A stretch of DNA of 47,747 bases from Okeania sp. SIO2B3 (GCF_010672525.1 NZ_JAAHGH010000052.1:1-47747), one strand, 5' to 3'; numbered from the stretch's first letter, positions 17,890 through 26,627 are shown. The notes: generated by a model not told the origin, from the letters alone. Numbers and translations: made by a program.

Positions 17890-19353
17890 TTAGCTAGTTT
17901 GAGATTTAACTTCGTCGTACCAATATGAGGCAGCCTTCCAGGATTTAGACTTGCCAGATTTAGAACAGCCAAAAACTAATTTAATCGTCTCCTCTTTAGG
18001 GGTATTAATATTAATTAAACTCACCATCACGCCCCTCACCTCAGCATCTAAACTATCCACTTTAGGACTGACTGGAGACCAATTATCAGGAATGAGTGCT
18101 AGGGGTGATAGGTCACTGCATCCTTTACTAAGTATGTCTTCTAGCTCTTGTGCTTTAGGGTGAGGGGTGGGTGAGGTCTCACTCTCATCCTCACCCTCAT
18201 CTTCATCACTAACACTCTCTTTATTTAGGTCGAATCTGCCAGTCTCTGTGTGAATAATGTTATTACCATTACTGTCGTTATTTTGCTCTACATTACTAAT
18301 ATAATTTTTGGCAAAAGGTATAGTTACAATATTCCAATTTTTAGGTTTACTTACGTTCTCTGGTGTTTTTCCTTTCTTGGCAAAAGTAGTATGATTTCCG
18401 TGAGTAGGATGGTCTGCTATTGTCGTAGATTGATAGCCCGTAATTAGGCAACAATAAGGTCTGTTTTTATCAGTTAAATAGGTATATTGTTGATCGGATA
18501 ATTTCTTTTTGTTTTGACTTGCTGTTTCTCTAGCAGCACCATTCAATAGAATGATCATTGATTGCCTTCTAATAGCTCCTGACAATCCTATATCCTCACA
18601 CAAATGCGACTGCATCATGCCAATAATTAAAATGTCAAATTTACGGCAATTCAGCAATGTTTGGAGGATGAGTTGAGCATTACTCAACCTCTTAGTTTTG
18701 TTTTGTTTGTCGTATCTTTCCAAGTAACTCCACATATCATTAATTTCATCAAATATACAGATGATTAAATGATGATTTTCTTCACTATTACGACGACGTT
18801 CTCTCTCTTCATCTAGCCACAACAAACACTCGTAAATTTGCTCATAATCATTAATTACTCTGTGATAACCTATACCTTGCCAGTCGTTCTTTTTAGCATG
18901 AGAATCTAACACTATAATTTCTGAGGAGTACGCTTGAGAAATTTTGGGTACAATATAACCCGCTGCAACTGAAGTTTTTGCACTTCCTGGTTCACCACCA
19001 ATAAGTAAGCAGTTCTCATCTACTATTTGCTCCCAGTTGTACTTATCTGTATTTTCAGGAATAGTCTCAGTAGCTTGTACGTCAATAATTTCAGCTTGTG
19101 TTTCTTCTGGCAGTAGTGCAGCTAATTCCGCTTGTGCTGCTAGTTCAAACTTGCTAATTTCTGTATTACGTAGGATGACATTAACCTCATCATCAATGAA
19201 CCTTTCAGATGCTTTGCTCATGGCTGTTTGAGCTAATATTACACCACCTAGACTAGCTGCCATTGCTCCTGTAGGTGACTGCTTGCCGTGAAGTGCTATC
19301 AGCAAACAGCCAGCACTCCCTATTAAACATATTAAAGGACTTGATTTATCCAT
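17890..19353 (-). CDS. P-loop ATPase with N-terminal membrane segments (487 aa)
   Basis: Start chosen at the ATG at 19353 because a GGAGG RBS precedes it; it overlaps the previous gene by 22 bases. Two hydrophobic stretches (about residues 5-45) anchor it. Walker A is GGEPGSAKTS (119-128) and Walker B is LIICIFDE, with a sensor-like IGMMQSH further on. This is the layout of FtsK/VirD4-type DNA motor or coupling proteins, although the family match is loose. The C-terminus has a small helix-turn-helix-like segment (FGCSKSGKSKSWKAAS). Context with ParM-type partition genes suggests plasmid DNA handling. Transfer function is an inference; no relaxase is seen in the window. Confidence 0.6.
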   Translation of the reverse strand: MDKSSPLICLIGSAGCLLIALHGKQSPTGAMAASLGGVILAQTAMSKASERFIDDEVNVILRNTEISKFELAAQAELAALLPEETQAEIIDVQATETIPENTDKYNWEQIVDENCLLIGGEPGSAKTSVAAGYIVPKISQAYSSEIIVLDSHAKKNDWQGIGYHRVINDYEQIYECLLWLDEERERRRNSEENHHLIICIFDEINDMWSYLERYDKQNKTKRLSNAQLILQTLLNCRKFDILIIGMMQSHLCEDIGLSGAIRRQSMIILLNGAARETASQNKKKLSDQQYTYLTDKNRPYCCLITGYQSTTIADHPTHGNHTTFAKKGKTPENVSKPKNWNIVTIPFAKNYISNVEQNNDSNGNNIIHTETGRFDLNKESVSDEDEGEDESETSPTPHPKAQELEDILSKGCSDLSPLALIPDNWSPVSPKVDSLDAEVRGVMVSLININTPKEETIKLVFGCSKSGKSKSWKAASYWYDEVKSQTS

Positions 19354-19613
19354 GTCCCCGCTCCTCCAACTAAAGCACCTATTAATAAGCAAAAAAGAAT
19401 CATAATAAACTCGCCCTCATCTATTCCTAGTGAGTCAGCGAACGCCTGCCTAAATCCTTCACTGAACTGGGACTTAAAGAACCAGCCGATAGCTATTACT
19501 AATAGAATATAGACAATTCGTAGAGCTGAAAATTGTATTGCTAGATAGCTAACAAAAACTGTTAAATTAGCAGAAAGTACGGTTAAGGAACCGTACCAAA
19601 TTAATTTGTTCAT
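19332..19613 (-). CDS. Small membrane protein, 93 aa
   Basis: Three hydrophobic segments (about residues 5-25, 30-47 and 69-90; MILFCLLIGALVGGAG is the last). The end of the gene overlaps the start of the ATPase gene, which means tight coupling and suggests a joint membrane complex. No family recognised. Confidence 0.6.
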   Translation of the reverse strand: MNKLIWYGSLTVLSANLTVFVSYLAIQFSALRIVYILLVIAIGWFFKSQFSEGFRQAFADSLGIDEGEFIMILFCLLIGALVGGAGTWINQVL

Positions 19614-19641
19614 ATTACTTTTAGTTAGTTATTAAAGTCTA

Positions 19642-19666
19642 AGGGTACTCGGGTTACGAGTACCCT
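19642..19666. terminator. Perfect 10-bp hairpin between operon genes
   Basis: AGGGTACTCG and CGAGTACCCT pair around GGTTA. It lies downstream of the 19681 gene on the coding (minus) strand and before the 19613 start. On the plus strand it is followed by CTATTTTT. It may attenuate transcription into the membrane-ATPase genes or stabilise the upstream mRNA. Confidence 0.5.
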
Positions 19667-19680
19667 CTATTTTTAGATAA

Positions 19681-20256
19681 TTAAACTGTTGCTTTCTTGC
19701 GTCTAGGACTACGTTTTGAATTACGGAGCTGCTTTTCTAGTTGTTTCTGTAACTTTTCATGCTTAATGTCAAGCTGTTGTCTTCTAACTTGGGCAGTAGC
19801 TCTAAGATTTGCGATCGCGAAATCGTAAGTAGTTCTGATGTTGCTGTATTTATCATTCCGTCGTTCTGTGGTTAAGTCATATCCGGCCTGTGTTTTGTCC
19901 ATTGTGGTATATTGTCGTGCCACAGAATCAAATCTTTTTTGATTATTAGTACCAATTCTGCTAAATACTTTAGAATGAGTGGAAACAATCTTAGTATTTG
20001 CATCACTTAGACTAATTATTTTCTCACCAGCTTCTACTACTTTTTCAGCAATTTCTACTCTTTCGTCAGCTTTTGCCGTGATTTTTTCTAGCTGTTCATC
20101 AGTGACAACACCACCATTAAAAATAATTTCCAGAAACAAATCATTGTCGTCGCTAAAAATGTCTCTTAAATCTTTATAGCCATAGTTATTTGGGGTAATA
20201 GTGCCATGATTACTATTCGGCATCTTGGCTTTTTTATTGCCTTTAAAATTAAACAC
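19681..20256 (-). CDS. Coiled-coil protein, 191 aa
   Basis: Mostly helical with long heptad-like stretches (ITAKADERVEIAEKVVEAGE, then VRRQQLDIKHEKLQKQLEKQ) and a strongly basic tail (NSKRSPRRKKATV) that could bind nucleic acid or membranes. No family recognised. Between the small partition-region genes and the ATPase block. Confidence 0.6.
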   Translation of the reverse strand: MFNFKGNKKAKMPNSNHGTITPNNYGYKDLRDIFSDDNDLFLEIIFNGGVVTDEQLEKITAKADERVEIAEKVVEAGEKIISLSDANTKIVSTHSKVFSRIGTNNQKRFDSVARQYTTMDKTQAGYDLTTERRNDKYSNIRTTYDFAIANLRATAQVRRQQLDIKHEKLQKQLEKQLRNSKRSPRRKKATV

Positions 20257-20270
20257 AATTAATCCTCCTG

Positions 20271-20423
20271 TTATTCTGATTTTTCTGTTTTTTGAGGCTT
20301 AGTTTTGTCCAGTTTAGACAGTAGTTCATCTGTTAGCTTCATCCCCTCTTGATATTTTTGAGTGCATTTATCAAGCAACAAGTCAAGTTGTTTTAGCTGT
20401 TCCTCAAACTCTCCTGTTTCCAT
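20271..20423 (-). CDS. Small coiled-coil protein, 50 aa
   Basis: ATG at 20423 with an AAGGAG box 7 bases upstream; stop TAA at 20271. The translation starts METGEFEEQLKQLDLLLDKC and ends in a Lys-rich tail. It overlaps the 55-residue gene by 20 bases, so it is read by coupled translation. The short length makes it easy to miss; RBS and overlap support it. Confidence 0.5.
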   Translation of the reverse strand: METGEFEEQLKQLDLLLDKCTQKYQEGMKLTDELLSKLDKTKPQKTEKSE

Positions 20424-20571
20424 AATTTTCTCCTTGATTCAGCTTCTGCTCTAGTAATTGAGATTTGATTTTTATTCTGGTTTGATAGAGAGAATAAAGG
20501 ATTAATTCTTGCTGCTTAATTTGTAATTGAATCTGCTGATAAAGTTGTTGAAAATCTTGTTCCGTTGACAT
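20404..20571 (-). CDS. Small Gln-rich helical protein, 55 aa
   Basis: ATG at 20571, TGA ending at 20404. It is predicted as a single amphipathic helix rich in Gln (QDFQQLYQQIQLQIKQQE). It starts just after the stop of the RHH-like gene at 20574, with overlapping reading frames on both sides, which fits a compact plasmid operon. No family recognised. Confidence 0.5.
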   Translation of the reverse strand: MSTEQDFQQLYQQIQLQIKQQELILYSLYQTRIKIKSQLLEQKLNQGENYGNRRV

Positions 20572-20573
20572 GG

Positions 20574-20810
20574 TTAATCCTCCAAATCTAAACTACCAAA
20601 AGCATTATCTAGGTTTACTGCTGGCAACGCTTGTTCTATATGTGTAGGTGTTGGCACAGCTGAAGAAGATAGCCTATGTTTTTTATACTCATTTATCACA
20701 TAATCAACGGCATCAGAAATAGAAGGAAATTCCATTTCATCAGCTATCTGCCTTAGAAATGACAGTTGATGGGGACGGATAGAAGCTTTCCTTGACTGCC
20801 AATTATTCAT
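20574..20810 (-). CDS. ParR-like small DNA-binding partner of the actin, 78 aa
   Basis: The N-terminal half (RKASIRPHQLSFLRQIADEM, then ISDAVDYVINEY) reads like a ribbon-helix-helix domain: a short basic strand followed by two helices. A flexible, acidic tail follows (NLDNAFGSLDLED), like the C-termini by which ParR adaptors contact ParM filaments. It directly follows the ParM-like gene (its ATG abuts the parM stop), the order seen in type II plasmid partition loci. Family assignment rests on context and fold pattern. Confidence 0.6.
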   Translation of the reverse strand: MNNWQSRKASIRPHQLSFLRQIADEMEFPSISDAVDYVINEYKKHRLSSSAVPTPTHIEQALPAVNLDNAFGSLDLED

Positions 20811-21869
20811 TTATTTGCTGCCTCCTAATTTGTTTTTTGCTAATGCTAAGAGACCTTCAGCGTTGAGAGTGTGGGCATTAGGGAGAACTTGGAAACCTTT
20901 AGACTGAAGATGTCTATCAACCATTGGTAAGCAAGCACCACCGCCAACAGCAAACATACAATCAGCAGAATCAATTTGATCTTTGAGGTCGGACAAAGTA
21001 GTTCTCAAATTTTCATTTGCCCAAACTTGTAGACAATTACGGTAAATTTCAGCAAAGCTAAAAGGTTGATATTTTCCATATTGGAAAGACTTAGATTCAA
21101 TACCTTCACGGATTATGAATGAGTCACCTTCACGACCGTTTTTGGCTTTCATCATGTCGGAATGTTTGGCGATCGCTGTGTATAAATCTCTTACACCAAA
21201 ATTCATCACATTCCTGTCGATCTGCTTTCCAAACTGGTACACGGTCGAGATGCTCGTGCCATACCCCAAATCCAAAAGTAATAGCTTATGGTTTTGGCTA
21301 ACACGACCATCGGCTAGCAAGCTAGCCAGCGTTCCCATTCCCTCATTAACGACTAACATTTTGTTGACAGTTATGTTGTAATTTCTACTGCCCAACTCTA
21401 CTGTGTGACAACCTTTTAGTGCTTTGACCAGGTCTTCTCTGAAACTCTTGGCATGATGGATTGATATACAGAGATTCACTTCTAAATTATCGGATTCAAT
21501 ACCCATACAGCCAATAGCACCTAAAAACAGTTGCAGCGCGTAATCAACCTTGCCTCTAGCTAACTGAGCAACTTCTAATTTCCCTTGAGGACTAGCACTG
21601 TAAGCAGGTGAACCTATCAACCATTGTTGATTCCCTAACTCTCCATAACGAGGGCCGGAAACATATACCACAGAGCATCCTTCGTTGGCAACTATGTTAC
21701 TTTCGGTTTCAGCTTTGGGGTTATAGATATAGCTAGGTATCTTAGTACTATGACCCATATCGGAAAAGGCTTTGAGGAATCCATTGCCACTGTCAATACC
21801 TATATTTAGATAGGCTGTTCTCATTTGTTCTAGCTTAGTATTATTTGCGCTTTTGGTCGTTGCTATCAT
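20811..21869 (-). CDS. parM: ParM/StbA-like plasmid segregation actin (352 aa)
   Basis: Actin-fold ATPase. The phosphate-1 motif GIDSGNGFLK lies near residue 24, phosphate-2 LLLDLGYGTS near 198, and the adenosine motif FAVGGGACLPMV near 315. This matches ParM/Alp-type proteins (actin-like N-terminal domain family) that form filaments pushing plasmid copies apart. An AAGGA RBS precedes the ATG. A small RHH-like gene follows directly, giving an actin-adaptor pair. The upstream 160 bases contain repeated TTTGTTC/TTTGTTCT strings and could include the centromere, but I cannot prove this. Confidence 0.8.
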   Translation of the reverse strand: MIATTKSANNTKLEQMRTAYLNIGIDSGNGFLKAFSDMGHSTKIPSYIYNPKAETESNIVANEGCSVVYVSGPRYGELGNQQWLIGSPAYSASPQGKLEVAQLARGKVDYALQLFLGAIGCMGIESDNLEVNLCISIHHAKSFREDLVKALKGCHTVELGSRNYNITVNKMLVVNEGMGTLASLLADGRVSQNHKLLLLDLGYGTSISTVYQFGKQIDRNVMNFGVRDLYTAIAKHSDMMKAKNGREGDSFIIREGIESKSFQYGKYQPFSFAEIYRNCLQVWANENLRTTLSDLKDQIDSADCMFAVGGGACLPMVDRHLQSKGFQVLPNAHTLNAEGLLALAKNKLGGSK

Positions 21870-21980
21870 ACAAAATCCTTGTTTTGAAGGTGTTTATTTG
21901 TTCTCATTTGTTCATATTAATATCATTGCAGAACTACTCAATGGGAGCAACGTACATTGTCAAAAAAATATTTCTCTCAT

Positions 21981-22012
21981 AAAAAAAAAGACCCCATTTT
22001 TTGAGTGAGGCC
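21981..22012 (-). terminator. Rho-independent terminator after HTH gene
   Basis: On the minus strand GGCCTCA pairs with TGGGGTC around CTCAAAAAA, followed by a 9-U run. It lies 20 bases after the stop of the HTH gene, separating that upstream operon from parM. Confidence 0.7.
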
Positions 22013-22031
22013 ATGACGTCATTGGACATAT

Positions 22032-22241
22032 TCATGCTGTTATTGATTGCGATCGCCACTGAGATAAAATCATTGCTGCTAGCTTCTTCACAGGGATAGC
22101 AGGCCGACGTCGTCCTTCTTGCCAAGAGTATATTGTGTTCTGCGACACTCCTAATAGCTCGGCTAGCTCATGCCGATCAATAGGTTGATAGGGGTTGTAA
22201 AGCAAGTCCAGTGGGTTGATTTCTGGTATTTTCGTTAGCAT
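22032..22241 (-). CDS. Helix-turn-helix regulator, 69 aa
   Basis: A clear HTH lies at about residues 25-47: ELAELLGVSQNTIYSWQEGR, of the XRE/MerR-like type. It is preceded by AAAGG and begins just 3 bases after the upstream stop, so it is the last gene of the 24357-22032 operon. A likely autoregulator or copy-number/partition regulator acting near parM; role inferred from position. Confidence 0.7.
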   Translation of the reverse strand: MLTKIPEINPLDLLYNPYQPIDRHELAELLGVSQNTIYSWQEGRRRPAIPVKKLAAMILSQWRSQSITA

Positions 22242-22246
22242 TACCT

Positions 22247-23104
22247 TTATTGGTTGTCAATCATTCTTAATGCGATTCTTATTGCTTCTCTTAGGCTGGA
22301 GGCAGTCTCGCGAGGTGCTAGACTGAAGTTGGTCAAGGCCGATATGTAATATTCCTGCTCGCGCCAACGCTTGAGGTAGCAGTACTGTTTGACATTTTTC
22401 TGGATTCGGCATTGGCTTTGACAGTCGGTACTTACCATGTAAGCTTTATAGCCATCTGGCAAGTAACTCGCTACCTTACTACCTAAACTGATTTCTTTTG
22501 GATGACGAAATATTTCTTTTGATTTAATTTCTTTCCAGATGGCGTCAAAGTAGGGTTTTAGATAGTCTGGGTTGTGTAACCAGTTGGACTGGTAAATCTG
22601 ATGGCGATATACTAATTCAATATAGTCGCCGTGATAGTCATTGCGGTGATAGCCGAAATAATGTCCGTTGATGCACCCATCATTGGGATACAAGTCTTTT
22701 GACCACTGAATGCTAAGATGTAGGTCTGGCCTGTTTTTGGGATGTAAGATGTGCTTGGGTTTGATGAGCTGGTAGCTGATGGACGACGCTGTCATGAAGG
22801 CTTCCAAATCTAAATCATACTTTGCCAGTTCATTTACTAGGCTAGGAGTGATACTCAAGTACGTACCGTGATGGTAACAAGAGCCGATTTCTGTACCCCA
22901 CTGCCAAACCTTCATAATTATCTCGTCATGGCCAATTTTGAACCCTTCTAATTTCTCAATCTCAGCTTGTATTAGTTTGTACCAGGTAGGTTCATCGAAG
23001 TCATAAAGTGCTGCATACTCCAAATATTCGGGATTGCAGGTGTAGCCATTGTCTCTCGCTTTCCATTCCGCAGCGGGAAGGGTGTCAGAAACCTTCCCAA
23101 ACAA
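22247..23104 (-). CDS. Unknown protein, 285 aa, TTG start
   Basis: Not recognised. No ATG exists near the start; a TTG at 23104 lies 6 bases after the upstream stop and fits coupling. The product is rich in aromatic residues and His (HYFGYHRNDYHGDYIELVYRH), with no membrane segment, and ends in a small helical part (SSLREAIRIALRMI). It is part of the operon ending with the HTH gene. Confidence 0.6.
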   Translation of the reverse strand: MFGKVSDTLPAAEWKARDNGYTCNPEYLEYAALYDFDEPTWYKLIQAEIEKLEGFKIGHDEIIMKVWQWGTEIGSCYHHGTYLSITPSLVNELAKYDLDLEAFMTASSISYQLIKPKHILHPKNRPDLHLSIQWSKDLYPNDGCINGHYFGYHRNDYHGDYIELVYRHQIYQSNWLHNPDYLKPYFDAIWKEIKSKEIFRHPKEISLGSKVASYLPDGYKAYMVSTDCQSQCRIQKNVKQYCYLKRWREQEYYISALTNFSLAPRETASSLREAIRIALRMIDNQ

Positions 23105-23109
23105 TGGCT

Positions 23110-24357
23110 TTATGCCTTTTTTGGTTGCTGCTCATAGACCGCTTCTCCTGACTCAAATGCAGCGTCTATTTCTTCTTTGGTAAAACCATGAAAAGTAAGT
23201 TTATTACTCCCTACTACATAAACATCGCCGCCACTGTCTTCAAAGCAGGCTACCTCAGAGTCTCCATGAACGATGCCAAGGTAAATTGAATCTTTGACCT
23301 GTTCGTACTCGAAAATCAGATCGCTTTGGGGCTGATAGAATTTCAATTTAGAGGCTATCGCCTCCAACGCTGGAGTAGGAGCTGCTTTGACCTTTTTAAG
23401 CTCCGGCGTTGGTTTAGCATAAAGGTTTAGCTTTATTTGCGTTTCTGCGTTTGGCTTTGAAAGTATCGAGTCTGGCTTTTTTCCAATCTTTGAACCATTT
23501 TTTGGCTTTGGGGATGGTGTGGCTCCTGTAAATAAATTAGTTGCGACTGCCTCTGTTGTTGGCTCATCATCTTGCATTCGTGGTTTGATGAGGAAGCGCT
23601 GTAGCTGCTCAAGTTCGCACGAGGATGGAGGCTCCTGGCCTTTTGCGGAGTAAGTTTTCAGTGCAGATTTTTTAACTACTATTGGTTTTAGCGCTCCAAA
23701 AATCAAGATTGAACGCTCACTATCTTTGAGAGGCTCGCCATAAAGGTAGTGCCCAATAAGATGTGCTGTATGCTTGTTTTTCTTATCGTCAGTGTACTGG
23801 AATAAGCAGCCTGTAGTTGCAGGTGCTTTAGTGGGACTATAAGACAAGCTGATTGATTTAATGTAGTTGCGTTCTAAAATGTCTAGTTCTTCCCATAGCT
23901 CAAATTCTTTCTGTACTCCGATTTCTGCTTTGAATGTTTCTAGCTGTTGCTGGCATTTGCACGCTAGCATCCTATCTTTAAGTGAGTCGTCCTCGATTTC
24001 AATCTCTAGTATCGGCCAATCTGAATCATCTTCTGTCTCGACTATTTCTGGAGTTTGAGATACTGGTAAAGCTTGAGCTTGTTCAACAATCAAAGCTTTT
24101 GCTTCTTCTGCTGAAGCTGTTACGATCGCTCCGACGGAACAGGGTTCTATCGCTTTACCTTCTATCTCTGCGATGGCAGATTCAAGATTATAGATAATAT
24201 AGCCAAGAAGACGGTTATAGTAGAATCTAAATTCTCCTACAGAGTTAGTAATGGACTTAGTTGTGGGTGACAATAAACCGAGGTAGATCCTAGGTAAAGC
24301 TTCCTCTTGGCTCAAAAAGCCTATTAAATTGGTAACGGGACTGATAAAGGAAAACAT
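23110..24357 (-). CDS. Unknown protein, 415 aa
   Basis: Not recognised. The N-terminal third is helical, the middle has an acidic patch (TEDDSDWPILEIEIEDDSLK), then a globular part, a long low-complexity Lys/Pro-rich linker (about residues 270-330) and a final small domain (KLTFHGFTKEEIDAAFESGE). GGAGACC precedes the ATG at 24357. It is the first gene of the operon 24357-22032. Confidence 0.6.
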   Translation of the reverse strand: MFSFISPVTNLIGFLSQEEALPRIYLGLLSPTTKSITNSVGEFRFYYNRLLGYIIYNLESAIAEIEGKAIEPCSVGAIVTASAEEAKALIVEQAQALPVSQTPEIVETEDDSDWPILEIEIEDDSLKDRMLACKCQQQLETFKAEIGVQKEFELWEELDILERNYIKSISLSYSPTKAPATTGCLFQYTDDKKNKHTAHLIGHYLYGEPLKDSERSILIFGALKPIVVKKSALKTYSAKGQEPPSSCELEQLQRFLIKPRMQDDEPTTEAVATNLFTGATPSPKPKNGSKIGKKPDSILSKPNAETQIKLNLYAKPTPELKKVKAAPTPALEAIASKLKFYQPQSDLIFEYEQVKDSIYLGIVHGDSEVACFEDSGGDVYVVGSNKLTFHGFTKEEIDAAFESGEAVYEQQPKKA

Positions 24358-24581
24358 TTATTGGTCTCCTGATATTTTAGTTTTACGAAGTGAAACGGGT
24401 AATTAATACGCTAGCCAACACAAGTGCTTGCTAGTTTTTTTATAAATTTAAAACTCACAAGGCAGTAGTTGTCGCTCCTAAGTATTATGATAGGGGGCAT
24501 TTCATCAATTTAAGAAGCAGATGAAGTTAATTGCTGTTAGCCAGAGAGCAGTGGCAATAAAACAGAAAATCAAAGAATTAG

Positions 24582-24773
24582 TCATTGTTTCAATGCCTCC
24601 GAAGCTATAGCTTGTGCTTTCTGCATTTGTTCAGGGGTAAGAGTACCATCGTCTGATAATCCTGGCTCATCACTATTACTAAGAATGCGCCATCCTGCAT
24701 CTTCTTTAATTCTTGGATGAGTAGCTGATTGCATTTTAGCTGCTTGCTTTTTGATATAGTTATTGTCTGGCAT
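24582..24773 (-). CDS. Small unknown protein, 63 aa
   Basis: Not recognised. An AAGGAAT box lies before the ATG at 24773. Charged and helical (MQKAQAIASEALKQ at the end). Isolated from its neighbours by gaps of more than 100 bases; the 24358-24581 gap holds only promoter-like AT-rich DNA. Confidence 0.45.
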   Translation of the reverse strand: MPDNNYIKKQAAKMQSATHPRIKEDAGWRILSNSDEPGLSDDGTLTPEQMQKAQAIASEALKQ

Positions 24774-24832
24774 TTTTTATTCCTTATAGTTACTGATTGA
24801 GTTATGTGACTAAAGCTTGAGTTTGCTTGGTG

Positions 24833-24879
24833 GCCCGTTTTTTGCTACAGAATAGAAAATTCTGTAGCAAAAAACGGGC
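24833..24879. repeat. Perfect 21-bp inverted repeat with 5-base loop
   Basis: Left arm begins GCCCG and ends AGAAT, right arm is its exact complement; the spacer is AGAAA. It lies 9 bases past the stop of the 24888 gene, so on the minus strand it would form a very stable 3' hairpin. It is not followed by a strong U-run. Confidence 0.85.
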
Positions 24880-24887
24880 GCAAAAAT

Positions 24888-25349
24888 CTACTTATTCAGG
24901 CTGTTAATTTTTTCAGCTAAAATTTTCCCCGATCGAGATTCTTTGAACTCATCAGACTCCCACTCAATATGGAATTTGGCATCCGTGCAATCAAGTTGGT
25001 TGATGTCTATACAGAGAAATGCTAAAACCTGGTCTTCTCCGCTCAAAATGGTAATTCTGAAGGGAATGCTTGTTAAATCAATTTCTTTCAGGATTACAAA
25101 GCATGATAATGAAAAATCAATCTCTGACGTTATCCTTGACAGTTCATTTAATAGAGTCAAAGGTAAGGATGATAGGCTGTAATCACCTTTTTTTTCGAGA
25201 TTTTCTTCCTCTAATGCTATAGAGTCAAGGGCTAGGTGCAGCACTCCAAGTTGCTTTTCTAGGGATTTTACTTGGAGTTTCAAGCTGTCTTTCTGAACAC
25301 TCAAGCGGAACTTGGCTAATTCGTTTTTTGTTTCGTTAGCAGAAGTCAT
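24888..25349 (-). CDS. Unknown protein with N-terminal coiled coil, 153 aa
   Basis: I prefer the ATG at 25349; an in-frame TTG at 25376 would add nine residues. Residues 10-55 form a coiled coil (QKDSLKLQVKSLEKQLGVL). The second half is a beta-rich globular part with a solitary Cys (DINQLDCTDAKFHIEW). No family recognised. A strong hairpin follows the stop. Confidence 0.55.
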   Translation of the reverse strand: MTSANETKNELAKFRLSVQKDSLKLQVKSLEKQLGVLHLALDSIALEEENLEKKGDYSLSSLPLTLLNELSRITSEIDFSLSCFVILKEIDLTSIPFRITILSGEDQVLAFLCIDINQLDCTDAKFHIEWESDEFKESRSGKILAEKINSLNK

Positions 25350-25499
25350 CTTTAATGATTTTAGGGGTGTAAGCAAAAACTTTTTCTTTGTCAGGAAATT
25401 TCATGTCTAATGAACTTACCTCAAGCATTCTGAGCATCAGGAATGAATTTAAACCTAACGACTCAAACGGTCATGTCTAATTTTCCATTGAAAAATCTA

Positions 25500-25724
25500 T
25501 TAATAAATTCCTTCGGTTGAGAAAGATGGGCTTTCATTTACAACCCATTTGGCGATCGCCTTTTTGTCTCTTTCAGTCATATTTTTCATCTGAGGATATT
25601 CTTCTTCAAGGGACTGAAAAAACCTCTGCGCAATATCCGAAGCAACTATTGGTGGCTTCCCGTCAGGATCTAAATTATGAGCAACTTGTTTGCTTGCCCC
25701 GTAGTATCCTAGTGGTTTTGTCAT
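25500..25724 (-). CDS. Small unknown protein, 74 aa
   Basis: Not recognised. ATG at 25724. Charged, soluble, with a helical second half (EEYPQMKNMTERDKKAIAKW). Stands between larger unknown genes on the same strand. Confidence 0.5.
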   Translation of the reverse strand: MTKPLGYYGASKQVAHNLDPDGKPPIVASDIAQRFFQSLEEEYPQMKNMTERDKKAIAKWVVNESPSFSTEGIY

Positions 25725-25804
25725 TTTCTATTTGGGTTGTCAAAGTACTGTTTGCTAAATGCTTGCAGCTCCAAGGGACTACCGGAAGGGAGTTCGCTTC
25801 TCTT

Positions 25805-26197
25805 TCATTCATAAGCAATGTTAGTAAAGATTTTGGTTCCATGAAATACCGTAAATCTTTTGAAAGAATCACTAGGGTCGTCACAATTACCTATCTCCTC
25901 AGAGCTGTAATGATGCTTGCCTGATACAAGGCCGGCAAACTGCACCACATAAATTCTGTCTAAATGGTTGAAGTTCTTAAACTTGTTCGTGCCATCCATG
26001 TGTACCATTTCAATGTCCAAATCCCCATAGAAAGCTTCAAAAACTTCGTACAGTGGGGCTGTTCGAGCTGAAACTATCGGAATAGGTACATTTTCATCTT
26101 CTAAAAAGTCCCTTACTGACACTTCTTCAACAGATAATGTCCATCCATCTTCAAGCTTCTCAATAGGAAGCTCGTTGAACGCGAGATATGTTGTCAT
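25805..26197 (-). CDS. Unknown protein, 130 aa
   Basis: Not recognised. ATG at 26197, with CGGAG 8-9 bases upstream and a leader hairpin (26221-26240) just before it. Acidic, beta-rich, no membrane segment. The leader hairpin is shared with the 28093 gene, which suggests common post-transcriptional control. Confidence 0.55.
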   Translation of the reverse strand: MTTYLAFNELPIEKLEDGWTLSVEEVSVRDFLEDENVPIPIVSARTAPLYEVFEAFYGDLDIEMVHMDGTNKFKNFNHLDRIYVVQFAGLVSGKHHYSSEEIGNCDDPSDSFKRFTVFHGTKIFTNIAYE

Positions 26198-26220
26198 TTG
26201 AAAACTCCGTTTTTAAGGAA

Positions 26221-26240
26221 GCAGGGTTTGAGCACCCTGC
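26221..26240 (-). promoter_or_regulatory. Leader hairpin GCAGGGT...ACCCTGC (copy 1)
   Basis: A 7-bp stem lies in the 5' leader about 24 bases before the ATG of the 26197-25805 gene, followed by TTCCTT. The same arrangement precedes the 28093 gene. An attenuator, riboregulator or protein-binding hairpin is possible. Confidence 0.5.
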
Positions 26241-26406
26241 ATTGCAACTGATAGATAGCGATTCGAGAAATATAAAGGTTTTAAATTTAGTAGTTGATAC
26301 ACCTCCTTTTTCTTTTAGTATTTGAAGCTATCAACTGATAGCCTCACCAAGCGACTCTTCAACTGGAGAGAAAAGTAGCTTGGTGAAGCTACCAGTGGAA
26401 GCCGTC

Positions 26407-26589
26407 TTACTCTTTGTTGGCATCAGAGAATATGTTTGATGCTATGACCGAATAATCAGCAGCAGCTTTCAATTCCCTGACCATTGCTTGCGGTTCTAAA
26501 TTTTTCAATTTTTCTCCACGAGTTTCGCGCAAATAAATCTCAATCGCTAGCTCTTTATAGATTTGAGCTGATACAAGTACTTCAGCCAT
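26407..26589 (-). CDS. Small helical protein, 60 aa, paralogue of the 27903 product
   Basis: Shares 'IYKELAI.IY..R' and a closing 'A...S..A..IF' pattern with the 92-residue product at 27625-27903. Both are short all-helical proteins. ATG at 26589. The upstream neighbour (26628 gene) ends 38 bases away. Function unknown. Confidence 0.55.
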   Translation of the reverse strand: MAEVLVSAQIYKELAIEIYLRETRGEKLKNLEPQAMVRELKAAADYSVIASNIFSDANKE

Positions 26590-26627
26590 TAGTTTTTCAC
26601 AAACAAGAAGTCTTTCATCTAGTCTTG

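Noticed and set aside
21934-22125. 63-codon minus-strand ORF over the HTH gene end
   Set aside because: It overlaps the HTH gene in another frame and runs through the rho-independent terminator.
25517-25924. 135-codon plus-strand ORF
   Set aside because: It is opposite to two better supported minus-strand genes and has no RBS or motif.
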